Origin: Rhabdophis nuchalis
Taxonomy: Eukaryota; Chordata; Lepidosauria; Squamata; Natricidae
Length of the DNA: 64,000 nucleotides
Reading direction: 5' to 3'
Assembly (NCBI GenBank): GCA_039707465.1
Contig: CM077645.1
Coordinates: 59,831,850-59,895,849, forward strand
How positions within the stretch are numbered: the stretch's first letter is position 1; the number at the start of each line of letters is the position of its first letter. The notes beneath the pieces are model-generated. The model searched no databases. It saw only the letters and a program-made list of their open reading frames with translations, and was not told the DNA's origin. The translations under genes and the position numbers were made by a program. Shown here piece after piece: positions 23,801-35,440 of the stretch.

Positions 23801-24993
23801 CTTCCAACACTGTTGACATTATGGATCAGAAAGATCTATAGTCTTACAAATTAGTATAAAATAATTGCATGCTGCAAATCTTAAGCAGAATCTTAAACAG
23901 AATCTCAAGAATATTAATCATATCTGCCAGGTGTAAAAATATTGTAGACAACAAATCATAGAATAAGGAGCTCATTATATTAAAAAAATAGTTGGACATC
24001 AGGAAAAAGTATGAACAGAAAGAACTGTTTAACAATATTAAAACAAATCTCTAACAGAGGTGGTATGTACTGTCATTGGCGGATATTCAAAAAAAAAGCT
24101 TAGCATTTACTAGGAATTTTAGCTGTATTCTTGTAATGAAAAGGGACTTGGATTTAATTGAATCTCATATCTTAAAGCAAAGATAGTGTCAATAGTAATA
24201 GGCCCCTTATGTGCAATCCCAAAACATCTGGAGCACCACTGAATAGCATTGCATTGACAAAATCACCATCAGTCAATTAGCTTTACTGGGAACAGCTTAC
24301 AGTCCTGCCACAATATCTTTAACTCCATCAAATAACAAACAAGGATTTGGTAGGTGGGTTAAAATTCCAAATCCAGTCTACACATCTCGCTGACTGTGCA
24401 ATCAACCATAATAATATAGCAACCTGCTTAATCGCTATAATTTACATGGCCCATATTCTTTCAAAACCTAATTGCAAACAATGAATCTAATTATATTCCA
24501 TATAAATATCCTAACAGGGAGAATTAATATGCTTGAAGTATACATATAATATGCTGGCTTCATTCAGTAAAGAACCCAACAAGGAATTGGCAGTCTTTAT
24601 ACAATAAAAACCCCTAACTGTATCAGATTAATAGAAAACATTCTGCCTTCTTTTAGCGATTACTGTTAAAATTCTATATAAACAAAAAGTTTTTTTTTTT
24701 AAAAGCCTTATGTTACATCTTCACAACACCTCAACTATTTACATCTTATTTTTCCTGATTCCATGTGACCTTGTTACAAAATGTAATATTTGGTTTAAAA
24801 TGTAATATTTGGTTTTGAGCACCACTGTTATATATTCTGCATACGAACTTCTGGTACAAGTTGCATTTCATGAGGATTGGGAAGAAAATGGATGAAGTAC
24901 ATTGAATTTGATCAGGAGAGCTTTAAACTGAACTAGACCATCCATGCTCCATTGGGTTATTTTCTCATACTTCCTTACTTAAACTGAGGAACA
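20806..24993. other. Long AT-rich stretch, possible decayed LINE near 24200-24420
   Basis: No gene is supported. Around 24200-24420 the text 'caatcccaaaacatctggag', 'caaaatcaccatcagtcaat' and 'tactgggaacagc' looks like an eroded LINE coding segment, but I cannot assign it. At 24056 a 12-bp 'cagaggtggtat' resembles a MITE end, with no partner end. Confidence 0.35.
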
Positions 24994-25163
24994 AAATGAC
25001 CATGAGTGGGCAAAAAAGCAGTGGAAGCATAAGTGACTTCTGACTTCCTGCCAGCTTCTCCATTGAGTTTCATTGTGGGAAGCTATCAGTCTTTTGAGGT
25101 TTCCTTCCTTCCTTCCTTCCTTCCTTCCTTCCTTCCTTCCTTCCTTCCTTTCTTCCTTCCTCC
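24994..25163 (+). repeat. Interspersed repeat leading into a (TTCC)n array
   Basis: A segment of about 100 bp ('gagtgggcaaaaaagcagtg', then 'cttctccattgagtttcat') precedes a (TTCC)n array at about 25101-25163. A homologous segment in the same orientation precedes the (TTCC)n array at 41109. The two arrays therefore probably descend from one repeat family that carries the microsatellite at its end. Confidence 0.7.
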
Positions 25164-25198
25164 AGCTTCCCTATTAACTTTCTTTGTGGTAATTATGC

Positions 25199-25760
25199 AT
25201 GGAAAAGTTGGTGGGAACATCAGCAGAAAGTTGCAAGTCCAAGATCAGAGCAAGTCTCCATGGCCAGGTGAGAAGAGATTGGGGTGGTGCACAGGTATAT
25301 GTGTCAGGAATGATATGTGTGGATGTGAATGGGTTGGGAAAGGTGTGTGAGTGGGTGCCAGATATGCCATCCAGGGAGGGTGGATGGGTGGGGAATGTAG
25401 GTCAGAAAGGGTGCCCTGTGGTATACTCTAAAGTACTGTGCAGACTGGGTATTATGCACAGGGGAATCAAGTAGGATATATGAGGTTCTCAAGGGACGGT
25501 AATGGGTACTATGCTGGCTTGGTACTTGGGAATGATGGTGGGGTTGGGAAGGGTACCTGGGAATGCTTGGGAGAGCACAAGAGATGCCATGCAGGTCAGG
25601 AATGGAACACTTTGAGCTGGGACGAAGAGAATGCTTGGTTTGACTTGAAAATGTGCAAGAGATGCTGTGAAGGTCAGGAAAGGTGTATGGAGGGTGAAGG
25701 GTGTGGGAGGATGCATGGTGAAGCACACAGAAAGATGGCATGGGCTGGATAGTTTGGATG
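25199..25760. repeat. GT/AG-rich region with degenerate tandem units
   Basis: The purine-rich, stop-poor region holds diverged repeats of a roughly 100-bp unit: 'agatatgccatccaggg' near 25361, 'agagatgccatgcaggtcag' near 25581 and 'agagatgctgtgaaggtcag' near 25658. The low stop-codon density gives a 206-codon minus-strand frame (25304-25924) that is Ser/Pro/His-rich and has overlapping open frames in other phases, so I treat it as non-coding. Confidence 0.5.
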
Positions 25761-25924
25761 GGATTTATTCCCTTCCCTTTCCCTCCCAGAAGGCAGGTAA
25801 GTGGCTGCTGATGGTCAGGGAAGGGAGCAAGGAATTGCAAGACTGGCTGGGAATATTGAAAATGTATATCACATGTCCACAGCAGCAACCTAAAAGTGGT
25901 AGCCAACAACATTGAAGTAATCAC

Positions 25925-28900
25925 AACTTTCCTAAATTTCAGCCCTTCAGGAATTATGGGTCCTAGGTTTTGGATATGTGCTGTAAGTTATACCATTTGG
26001 GATACCTTGGATCAAATTTGTTGCTCTATAATGCACTATTTTGCCTTATTAAAAATCAAGACAATGAGAGTTTAGTAGTATATAGATTTTGTGGATGGGT
26101 TGTAGATGATAATCTAGAAGAAGGACATACAATAAGTTGTATATTGTAAAATGGAATGAGGGAATATCTGCAACAACATCTATTATATTTTTATTGAAAA
26201 ACAAAGAACATAAGATTAATGATCTGTCTGATGACATTTTCAAATATTCATATACAAGGAGCTTAAACTCTTAATAGGGAAAAGCCATCGAGAACAAAGG
26301 AATATAATTTAAATCTGGTGATAAGATACTCATAATAAGAGTACAAGAGATGGAATACCATTATATAATAAACATATACACATCTGCTAAAAATTTAGGC
26401 AATACAGTAAAACTGTGATAGGTATGTCCACAAAGGAGGGAAGATAGGAAAAATGATGAGATGTGCATAATAATGTAATCATTGTAAATAGTGCAGCTAA
26501 GTTGTTTGCATTAGACATACTGAAGCAAATAATATTGGACTTCAAAAAGCTGGGCTTTTTTTGCTATACATACATACAGCACCACAAAATATCCAGCAAT
26601 GCCTTGCTAGAATAGAATCTACTTATCCAGTCAGAGAAGCTTAATTAGACTACCCAAGTTCACACGGGGTGGCATGCCTTCCAACAGTCCCATTCTTTGA
26701 AATTGTGTCCCCTGGAAGTCACAATCAGCATGTGTTTTATAATCAGTTTAAGATCATCATTTCTGAGCATTTTTTTAAAAATCCCACTTTCTTAGAGTTT
26801 TGCTATGAACAATTAAATTGTTTAGAACAAGAAAGAAAATAGTTTCTGGATCAGGTTGGAGTATGTAAAATCTGAAAAATATGTTTCAAAAGATGTGAAA
26901 TATGATTTTGCCTTGATGCTGAAAGTACTACTGGATCTGACTGAACATCAGCTAAGCATAACAAACACAAAAATGAAAAACAGATGGGCTTCCAATGTAA
27001 AATATTTGAGTTTTATTTTTGTCACAGCATAGTTTACAACTTATATAAACCATGAAAGCAGCCTAGAAGCTTTCATTGTTGGCTGATTTCACAATGTCAT
27101 TCTTTACTATTATGAACTATAACCTAGTGGGGCTTTGTAGTATTTAATTCAATTTAGTAATTTAATTCTGAATTGTATAGATCCTAGGATTGCACAATAT
27201 AATATTGTAAAAACTGTAATAATTACCTACAGATAAAAGTTAATAAACAACAAACCAATATTATAAAAATTATTAAATCTATATTTATTGTGATGTAAAA
27301 GTTCTTTCTTATTTTACACACATAGGTTTTTCCATCCAAGCTAATCTATCAGAAAGTTTAACTAAGGTTGAATTATTGTCCTAATATCATATTGGAAAAA
27401 ATGTGAAACAAATTCCTATGGGAAAAAACTGTAGCCTTGAAATAAACATTGATGTTGCATAAATGACAATGTCCCATTATGGAACATGTCTGTACAATTT
27501 GTGAATTCTATAATATTTGCCATAATATATTCCTGAATGAATACTTAGCAATTCTGACAAGCACTAAAGTTGTATTATTAGAGAGAAAGTATATGAGAGC
27601 ATGTTTATATTTATTTTCTAATCATATTAGTAAATTTTCTCCCTCTTTTTTCACCCCCCATTCAACCGCCAACGTTTTTCCGTATGCTCACCTACAGAAT
27701 TTTATTGGAAGAACAAAACACTGAGATTTGATCTAGGTCAATGTAGCAATGCTGACTTTCAGGTTTTACTTCAGATTTTACAAAGCAAGTAAAAAAGCTT
27801 TTCCTGATCTCATCAAAAAAGAAAAGGCGATACAGAATGGAGATAGTTGAATATAATATTGAAGGTGGACTTACACAAATTTTCTCAGATATTAATCATC
27901 ATCTCAATCTAATTGACATGGTAAAACCTTTGTTAGTCTGTTTTGGTTAAAAGAAACAACCAGGAAAAAGTCGAGTCAGACAGAACATTTTAATAGTTTG
28001 CCACAGTTGATGGCTTCATTGCAGTTAAAAATGATTCTGAGTGTTCAACATATAAATAAGACTGTGGATAACCATCAACATTATATGTAAACTATATTTA
28101 TGGCACAAATCACAGTAGAATTTAATGGCAGCTTTTGTGACTGTTTCCAATCCATGGGATAGTAAGAAATTCTACATGCAGGACTTTGAAGGGAAAAGAT
28201 TCAGATAAATTCACACACATGAACACAAGATTGATTTCATAAAAATTAAACCTCAGCGTGGAACTTAGTGTAAGTGTGGTACTTATTTAGTCAGTCACGT
28301 ACCATTTCTATATTTGTTGATTTTGTTGTAAGTAGCTTAAATACACGATAGCTGTTAAATACAACATAGTAACAGTGATAATCAACATAACAGAAACAGA
28401 AACATTCAAAGAGACAATTAAAATTCAATTTAAAACATTGTCAAAGAAAAACAAGAAAGTCCAGCAGCCTCTTGAAAAAGAGCACCTTTGGGACAACCGT
28501 GACCTGGATGACTGAGAATTTCCATAGACATCAATTTAAAACAGTCCCCTGAAGAAAGAATAGCTTCATCACATCTCCCCTCCTAATCTTGCTGAAACTT
28601 TCTTTTTCCTTTTGCCATCTTCTTATATATAGCCACTCAGAGGCTGTTAAACTGTAATATCTGCACAGCTTTTATGCTACAGATGTTTCACAGCACCAGA
28701 AGCAGTGGTGATGATTAAAACAAATCAATAAAAACATAAGAAGAATGCAGACCAGTAGCTCTCATATTAAATTCCACCTAACGGTCATAAACTCTACACT
28801 CAGCAACCGAGACACCATCTAGTAAACTCATCCATCTGTGAGTGAATCAACTATCTGCAGCAAATAAAAATATCTGCAGCTTCTCACTGCATCTTATTTC

Positions 28901-29331
28901 ACGTAAAAGGTCAAAAATGGCAGCAAGGATAGCACGAAGTACCTGATTCTTAAATTAAGATATTAAAATTGCAATTCTAATGTTATTCCCCCCCCTCTCC
29001 CCCGATTCATCCTGGGCGGACTCCATTGTATCTCTTTTGAGCTGATCTGCACATTAGTCCATTAAATACATTTCCTTTTTGTGGTTAAGCAGTAAAGAAA
29101 AGTATTTTGTGAAAGGCTGAAATAGCTGGAAAAAAAATAACATGGCACCTTCCGGAAAACCTGAATCCAGTGTTAGACCTGACAGAACTTTTGCCTCTTT
29201 CTAAGGACACTGAATCACTAGATAACCTCTCATTGCTCAGATTGCTCAACAATAAACAATAAGAACAAACAAAACCTATTAATGAATCATTTCAGAGAAC
29301 ACTTTGTTTTTCTCAAGAGTACAGTTGGTCC
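25925..29331. other. Long featureless AT-rich stretch
   Basis: No gene, RNA gene or recognisable element. A C-run at 28988-28997 and small A/T runs only. Confidence 0.45.
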
Positions 29332-29721
29332 TCAATTTATGACAATTCATTCAACGACTGTTGAAGTTAGTACAGTACTTAAAAAGTGACTTATGACTCG
29401 TCCTTCCACTTATGATTATCACAGTGTTTCCATAATCATACGATCAAAATTTAGGTGCTTGGCAACCAATATGTATTTACTACAGTTACAGAATCCTGGG
29501 TTTACATGATCACCATTTGTGACCTCCCCAATGGTGGGTGGGTGGGTTCTAACAAGCAAAATCAATTGGGGAAGCCAGATTTGCTTAATGATCATGTGAT
29601 CCACTTAACAATTGCAGCAAAAAAGGTTGTAAAATTGATGTGACTCATTTAATGATTGCATCACCTAGTGATGGAAGTTCTGATTTCAATTGTAGTGATA
29701 AGTCAAGGGCTTCCTATACTG
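29332..29721. mobile_element. Decayed palindromic DNA transposon, about 390 bp
   Basis: The left end 'cagttggtcctcaatttatg' and the right end, reverse-complemented 'cagtataggaagcccttgac', are diverged inverted repeats. Inside, repeated words such as 'gacttatgac', 'cttaatgatcatgtgatcc' and 'ggtgcttggcaacc' match a squamate repeat whose two halves are near mirror images (recalled). I found no clear target duplication. Non-coding. Confidence 0.65.
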
Positions 29722-32700
29722 TGAAACTCTTTTGGCTGATACAATTCAATAGAAGTGAATTTAGTATTTTTCAGAAATAAATTCTCAGAAAGGGAAATGG
29801 TTTCAAACAGTGAATGGCCTGCTGTTTGAAGGAACACTCTCATTAAAGTTAATGGAGTTGGTAAAGTGACCTATTTTCCAAGATGCCATATAAATCTAAA
29901 GACGTTGGGCTATATTAATGAATAATAGAAAAAGTGTTGTGCATATGATCATGCGAATTCTAAAGTATTTTTCTTAAATTTGGAAATATTCACAGATCTA
30001 ATATATAGGTTTGATATACAGATCATGGCTTGTTTCAGGAATACTAATTGAAAAAAAATATATTTTTGTAGAGATGATTAACATTAAATTAACAGCATGA
30101 GATTTCAGTGTAGAGAAAATATAGGAATTTTTTCAAGACAGAACAAGAAAGCAAAACATCTTAGTTAAATGTTTAGGGAATTGAAGTTATACTATATAAA
30201 AAGTATAATATTTATGTTAGCAAGTTTAGTATAAATACCTTGGTGATGGCAAGAGGAAAATAAAAATGGGTGGGGGAATCCTTTTTACATACTTTTGAGG
30301 GATGACTTTATGGTATCAATTCTCGCATCTGGACTGTCTTATCTACATATTATTCAAATTATTGTTTGAATATTATATCACATGCAAATCATGTGATATA
30401 ATCATTGACTTTGTGAAATAATTGGCTTTGAATGTTTCTGTTGGCTTCCAGTAATTTGAAATCATTGCCTTCAAAGTTGCTTTATATAGTATTGGAAAAC
30501 TTTTCCATTTTTGGTCGAAAACTGGCTCTCTCTATATATATATCTGCAAAAACAAAAACGGTATAAAACAATTCCTCATAAATCTTTCTAAAGTTCTAGA
30601 TTTTAGCTTACAATCTTTGGCATGTAACTGAATAAACTCCATGTGACAAACTGTAAATCAAGTTAGGACAAAGCAGGAGCGTACCAATCTTCTTTAAGTA
30701 CTTAAGGAGTTGGATTTACTTTACAGTTAAACAGTATCATAAATGTTATTCTGAGTCTAAATTAAATATAAAATAATAATTCTTATTATAAAAAGAATGT
30801 TGCCGGGAAAACCAAGGTCAGGAACAAATTTTGAAAGAAGAATTTAAGAGATCATAATAATGACGAATATATATTTAGTTGCAACAGAGTGCTAGATTCT
30901 TTACTAGGTAATAGTCTGACTCCTAGCCAGGAAGCCGACATCTCTTCACATAAAGTTCCCATTTGCTCATGTACCAAAAGACATTTTATGCAGGCAGATT
31001 GGTTGGCTCTTTGCTCTGTGATGTCTTTATCTATTGTACTAGGACTGATACTTACGATAACATGGTGAACTCATAATTCTCTTATCAAAACTTGGCAGAA
31101 GTAATGCTTAAACAATAGCTGTATAAGAGTATCACAACAACATATCAAGTACACTTCCAAGGAAATGGAAAAGGCAGTTATTTAAAGATTTTGCAGAATT
31201 TGGTTTGATTTTCAAAACAAAATGAGTTAATTTATACTTCATGCCAGACTAGTTTTAGAAGCCTTTATTTTTATGACACTGATAGAAACATGATATTCTG
31301 ATAGTGTAAATATTATTGGTAAGGTTGAAAAGGCAAGGGCAATGTTAAAAATAACCAACAGAGTGGAGCAATATACATTCTACACCCCATCTAAGCAGAA
31401 CCAACTCCAAAATCTAGAAATATAGAAAAAAAGTAATAGAAAATTATTTCTGTTGCCAAGAAATTTGTAGGGACATGGCTTTAACATTTAGATGCCTTTG
31501 GAGGCCAGAAGTTGATACACCCACTGTTGGAAAGTAGTTCTTTAGTTTTTAAGAAGTGTCACGTTTTTATAGCTAGATTGGAAGTAATGATCAAAACTCT
31601 ACAGAGGCCAGGCCACTGCTGGTGTCTGTAGAGAAAGAGGAGTATCTTGTTTTACAAGGACATATTATCAGTACATAGAATATCAGAAACATGAACCAAG
31701 GAAAACTTGACATTATCAAAGTAGAAAGAAAGTACCAAATTGGAAGTCTTAGGAATAAATGAACTTAGATGAACCTAAATGAACCACATCATATACAATT
31801 TGAACATGGATAGAAGATGTTGGGTTTATGGAGATCTCTGTGGATACAGCTTACATAATATCTACTTTTATTACAAAGTTCATGGGCTCAGGGATGCTAA
31901 TGGCAGAGGTGATAGCTGATGTGTTATGTCAAAAAGACAACTTTCTAGAGCTAAGCTCTAGATAAGATTAATTGGTAAGAAAATTTTGGTTAGAGTTTCT
32001 ATATTGCTCTGTATGTAGCCCATGTTCTGGGACAAAATATAATAACAGAAATATAATGATTTCTAAGTGAAACTATTATTGTAAAGTTTGATTTATGAGA
32101 CAGCAATAAGTTCTTTTGTTTTGCCATAACTCCTTATGGATGTAATAAACTATACACTGAAAGAAACTCTGATCATAGCTTCCATGACAGCAATACCAAT
32201 CAGCAGTGGCACCAGCTCTATGCACACATTTTTCTCTTTAATGAAACTCAGAAGGCTTTTAGCAGTATTAGCCACAGATATGGATCATGATTTTCTGGGT
32301 GGAGGAGGGAATAAATGACATCTGGAAAGAATGAATGCTGGGAACCTGAGACTAGAAATAATTTTAGATTCTTTTTCTATGATTCTTTCATTCCAAGCAA
32401 AGCATACTGCAAGATCAAAATAAAAATAAATGAACACCCCCACCCCCACCCCCAAAAAACCCCTGACCTTGTTTTGAAACCAAAGAACTCTTAATTGTAC
32501 ATATTGGATTGAATTTAGGCTACACTAAGAATATGAGAGTATGAGGTATTTCCATGCAAACTCTCAATCCAGTATTAACCTTAGGGAGTTTTAATTCAAG
32601 GCAGAAATGGTTTTACCCTGTCAGTTTGCTTTATTTACAGAACTACACATATCCTTTTAGTGACAAGTTATCTTTGAACATACTATGCCTAAACCTCATA

Positions 32701-32761
32701 CATTCGTTATTCTTCCATTGTCTTTTTAAACACATTGCATGCATCATTAACTTTTTGTGAT
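29722..32761. other. AT-rich stretch with one short inverted repeat
   Basis: No gene seen. At 30372-30402 a 13-bp perfect inverted repeat (attatatcacatg / catgtgatataat) encloses the 5-bp loop caaat. A C-rich patch 'cacccccacccccaccccc' lies near 32434-32452. Confidence 0.5.
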
Positions 32762-32993
32762 AATTAATAATAATAATAACAACAACAACAACAACAACAA
32801 TAATAATAAAAAATTTTATTTATAGACCGCCTCCTCTCCCCGAAGGGACTCGGAGCGGTGCGCATGGAAGTTAAAAATGCAAATATAAAATACATAAATA
32901 GCTAAAATAGAAAATTAAACCAATTATTCCTGCCCTAAAACCACTATACTAAAATTAAACCCCGCCCTAAAAACCCAATTAAAAAACGGAAGA

Positions 32994-33764
32994 CTAACCT
33001 AGGCCGGCCAAGCAGAAAAAGTATGTTTTCAATTTTTGACAGAAGGAGCGGAGGTCCGTAGTTGTTCGAATTTCGGGGGGAAGGTCGTTCCAGAGGGCGG
33101 GGCCCGCCACAGAGAAGGCCCTTCCCCTGGGCATCGCCGGCTGGCATAGCCTAGTGGATGGCACCCGGAGAAGTCCCTCTCTGTGGGAGCGAATCAGCCG
33201 CAGGGATGTATGGGGCAGAATCCGATCCCGCAAATAGCTAGGTCTAGGTCCTGTGCCGTGGAGCGCTTTAAAGATGATAACTAACACTTTGAAGCGCACC
33301 CGAAAGACGACAGGCAGCCAATGCAGCTCACGCAAGAGCGGTGTTATGTGGGTAAACCTCGGGGTTCCTGTAATTGTTCGCGCGGCTGCATTCTGGACAA
33401 GCTGAAGTCTTCGGGTGCACCTCAAGGGGAGCCCCATGTAGAGAGAATTGCAGTAGTCCAGTCGGGATGTCACGAGGGCATGGGTGACTGTGCAAAGGGC
33501 ATCCCGATCCAATAGGGGACGCAACTCGCGTACCAGGCAAACCTGGTAGAAAGCCCTCCTGGCCACGGCTGTCACTTGATCTTCCATGGACAGCCGAGTA
33601 TCCAGGAGGATGCCCAAGTTGCGTGCCCCATCCACAGGGGTAAGATGTTCGTCCCCTATGGCCAGTGATGGAGTCAACTGGTTGTACCGGGATGCCAGAA
33701 ACCACAGCCACTCGGTCTTGGACGGGTTGAGTCTGAGTCTGTTACTTCCCATCCAGGCTCGCAT
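32994..33764 (-). pseudogene. L2-type ORF2 C-terminal region
   Basis: This 256-codon frame carries the region after the polymerase palm: NRLRLNPSKTEWL near the start, LGILLDTRLSMEDQV, then DYCNSLYMGLPLRCTRRLQL, LHWLPVVFRVRFKVL, FKALHG, YLRDRILPH, RSHREGLLRVPSTRLC, GPALWNDLPPEIRTTTDLRS and the final FFCLAGLG. This tail is typical of L2/CR1-group ORF2; its exact biochemical role is not settled. It overlaps the end of the reverse transcriptase frame by about 23 bp in another phase, marking a frameshift. A duplicated PR in 'GTGPRPSYL' is absent from the 48.3-kb copy. Confidence 0.9.
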
Positions 33765-34680
33765 GGCTTCCAGGCAACTGGCACATCACCGCTACGGCAT
33801 CGTTGGGGTGGTTTGGGGTAGATATATACAGCTGCGTATCATCAGCGTAGAGATGGTACTCTACCCCAAAACCACGGATGATCTCGCCCAGTGGCTTCAT
33901 ATATGTGTTGAACAGGAGAGGTGAGAGGACCGACCCCTGAGGCACCCCACAAGTGAGGGGTCTCGAGGTCGACCTCTGCTCTCCTGCCAACACAAATTGC
34001 GATCGACCGGAGAGGTAGGAGGAGAACCACTGTAATACGGTGCCCCTCACCCCCAACCCCTCCAGCCGATGCAATAGGATACCATGGTCAATGGTATCAA
34101 AAGCCGCTGAGAGGTCTAATAGGACCAGGATGGAGGAACAACCCCCATCTCTGGCCCTCCAGAGATCATCCACCAACGCGACCAATGCCGTCTCGGTGCT
34201 GTGCCCGGGCCGGAAGCCGGACTGGCGCGGGTCCAGATAATCAACTTCCTCCAGATGACGGGGAAACTGCTGTGCCATCACACTCTCTACAACCTTCGCC
34301 AAAAAGTGAAGGTTGGAGACCGGACAGTAATTAACCAACAATGCTGGGTCCAGAGAGGGCTTCTTCAGGAGGGGTCTCACCATCGCCTCTTTAAGGGAGG
34401 CAGGCAAGAAACCCTCACTAAGAGAAGCGTTGACCACCTCCTGGAGCCAGCCTCGTGTAACCTCCCAGGATGCCAGTACAAGCCAGGAGGGACACGGGTC
34501 CAATAAACATGTGGTGGCTCGCAGTCGCCCACGTAACCTGTCCATATCTTCGGAAGTAACAGAGTCAAACTGTTCCCACAAAACTGTCTCAAGATCTGCC
34601 TCGGGGCATCCCACTGGGCCACTATCGATGGGGACTAACTCGCTCTGAATGAGCAATTTTATCCTGCAGATAAATTCCAA
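33742..34680 (-). pseudogene. L2-type reverse transcriptase domain
   Basis: This 312-codon frame holds the polymerase core. VRPLLKKPSLDP lies at about residues 101-112. VNYCPVSNLHFLAKVVE is at about 116-132, where family members usually read NYRPVSNL, so R to C is one substitution. Next come SGFRPGHSTETALV (154-167), LLDLSAAFDTIDHG with the first catalytic aspartate (187-200), GVPQGSVLSPLLF (245-257) and YADD with the paired aspartates (278-281). In an intact element this enzyme copies the element RNA into DNA at a nicked chromosomal site. All catalytic motifs are present, but both ends are frameshifted, so no full protein can be made. Confidence 0.93.
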
Positions 34681-34916
34681 ATTCCTCTGCTCTGTAATGG
34701 GGCTTCCCGCACCCTCTGTTGAAGGAGGGAGCGGGTCACCCTAAACAGGGCGGCAGGGCGGTTATCTGCGGATGCGATGAGAGTGGCACAATGATGACGT
34801 TTGGCCACTCTCAGTGCCACAAGGTAAGTCCGTAAATGGGCTCTCACCTGTGTTCGGTCAGATTCAGATCGTGTAGATCTCCATCTCCTCTCTAGGCATC
34901 TCTTGTGGCGCTTCAT
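34659..34916 (-). pseudogene. L2-type ORF2 linker between endonuclease and RT
   Basis: A basic 85-codon stretch (MKRHKRCLERRWRSTRSESD, later HLRTYLVALRVAKRHH and FRVTRSLL) connects the endonuclease to the polymerase. It is in the same phase as the endonuclease frame, separated from it by a single TGA near 34956 where relatives usually have a coding triplet, probably CpG decay. It runs into a frameshift at about 34680. Confidence 0.8.
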
Positions 34917-34955
34917 CTCCCTCAGCTCCTCGGTAAACCAAGGAGCCAGGGTGGT

Positions 34956-35438
34956 TCATCGCCGCAAGAAAGGCCGCAAGGGCGCGACCCGATCCAAGGC
35001 TCCCGTGGCCGCAATATTCCATGTGGCCACAAGGTCCTCCACCGGGGCGCGGGTCAGGGATACAGGAAGTGGCCCAAGCGCCATCTGGAACCTATCAGGG
35101 TCCATCAGGCACCTGGGGCGGAACCATATAGGTGACTCAGGTTCCGCCTCCCCGCGGTGGGGTGTAGCGATTGGAAAGTTGAGCCGGAGAAGTGAGTGAT
35201 CTGACCATGACAGGGGTGTGATGACTATATCCCCTATACCCAGATCACTCTTCCATTGTCCAGAGACAAAGATTAGATCCAGCGTATGTCCACCTTCGTG
35301 CGTGGGACCCTGAATTACTTGGATCAGGTCCATGGCCGTCATGGAGGCCATGAACTCCCGAGCTACCTCTGATGATTCGCCCACCGATGGCAGGTTAAAG
35401 TCCCCCATGACTACTAGTCTGGGGGTCTCAACCGCCAT
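34956..35438 (-). pseudogene. L2-type endonuclease, C-terminal half
   Basis: This frame carries the later motifs of the apurinic-type (exonuclease III-like) endonuclease: VVMGDFNLPS (catalytic DFN), then THEGGHTLDLIFVS and SWSDHSLLRLNF with the SDH histidine. In an intact LINE it nicks target DNA to prime reverse transcription. The N-terminal half lies beyond the nested insert at 36915-37360 and the two halves are in register if the insert is ignored. The frame ends in a nonsense codon. Confidence 0.9.
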
Positions 35439-35440
35439 TG

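Noticed and set aside
24056..24100. Another hAT-like MITE from 'cagaggtggtat'
   Set aside because: Only one short end-like motif is present, with no partner end or octamer duplication.
25304..25924. A 206-codon minus-strand open frame
   Set aside because: It lies in a stop-poor GT/AG-rich degenerate repeat with other open frames in the same place; composition is Ser/Pro/His/Thr-rich with no domain.
28447..28535. A possible LINE fragment around 'agtccagcagcctcttg'
   Set aside because: It looked familiar but I could not tie it to any family or find a second copy in the window.
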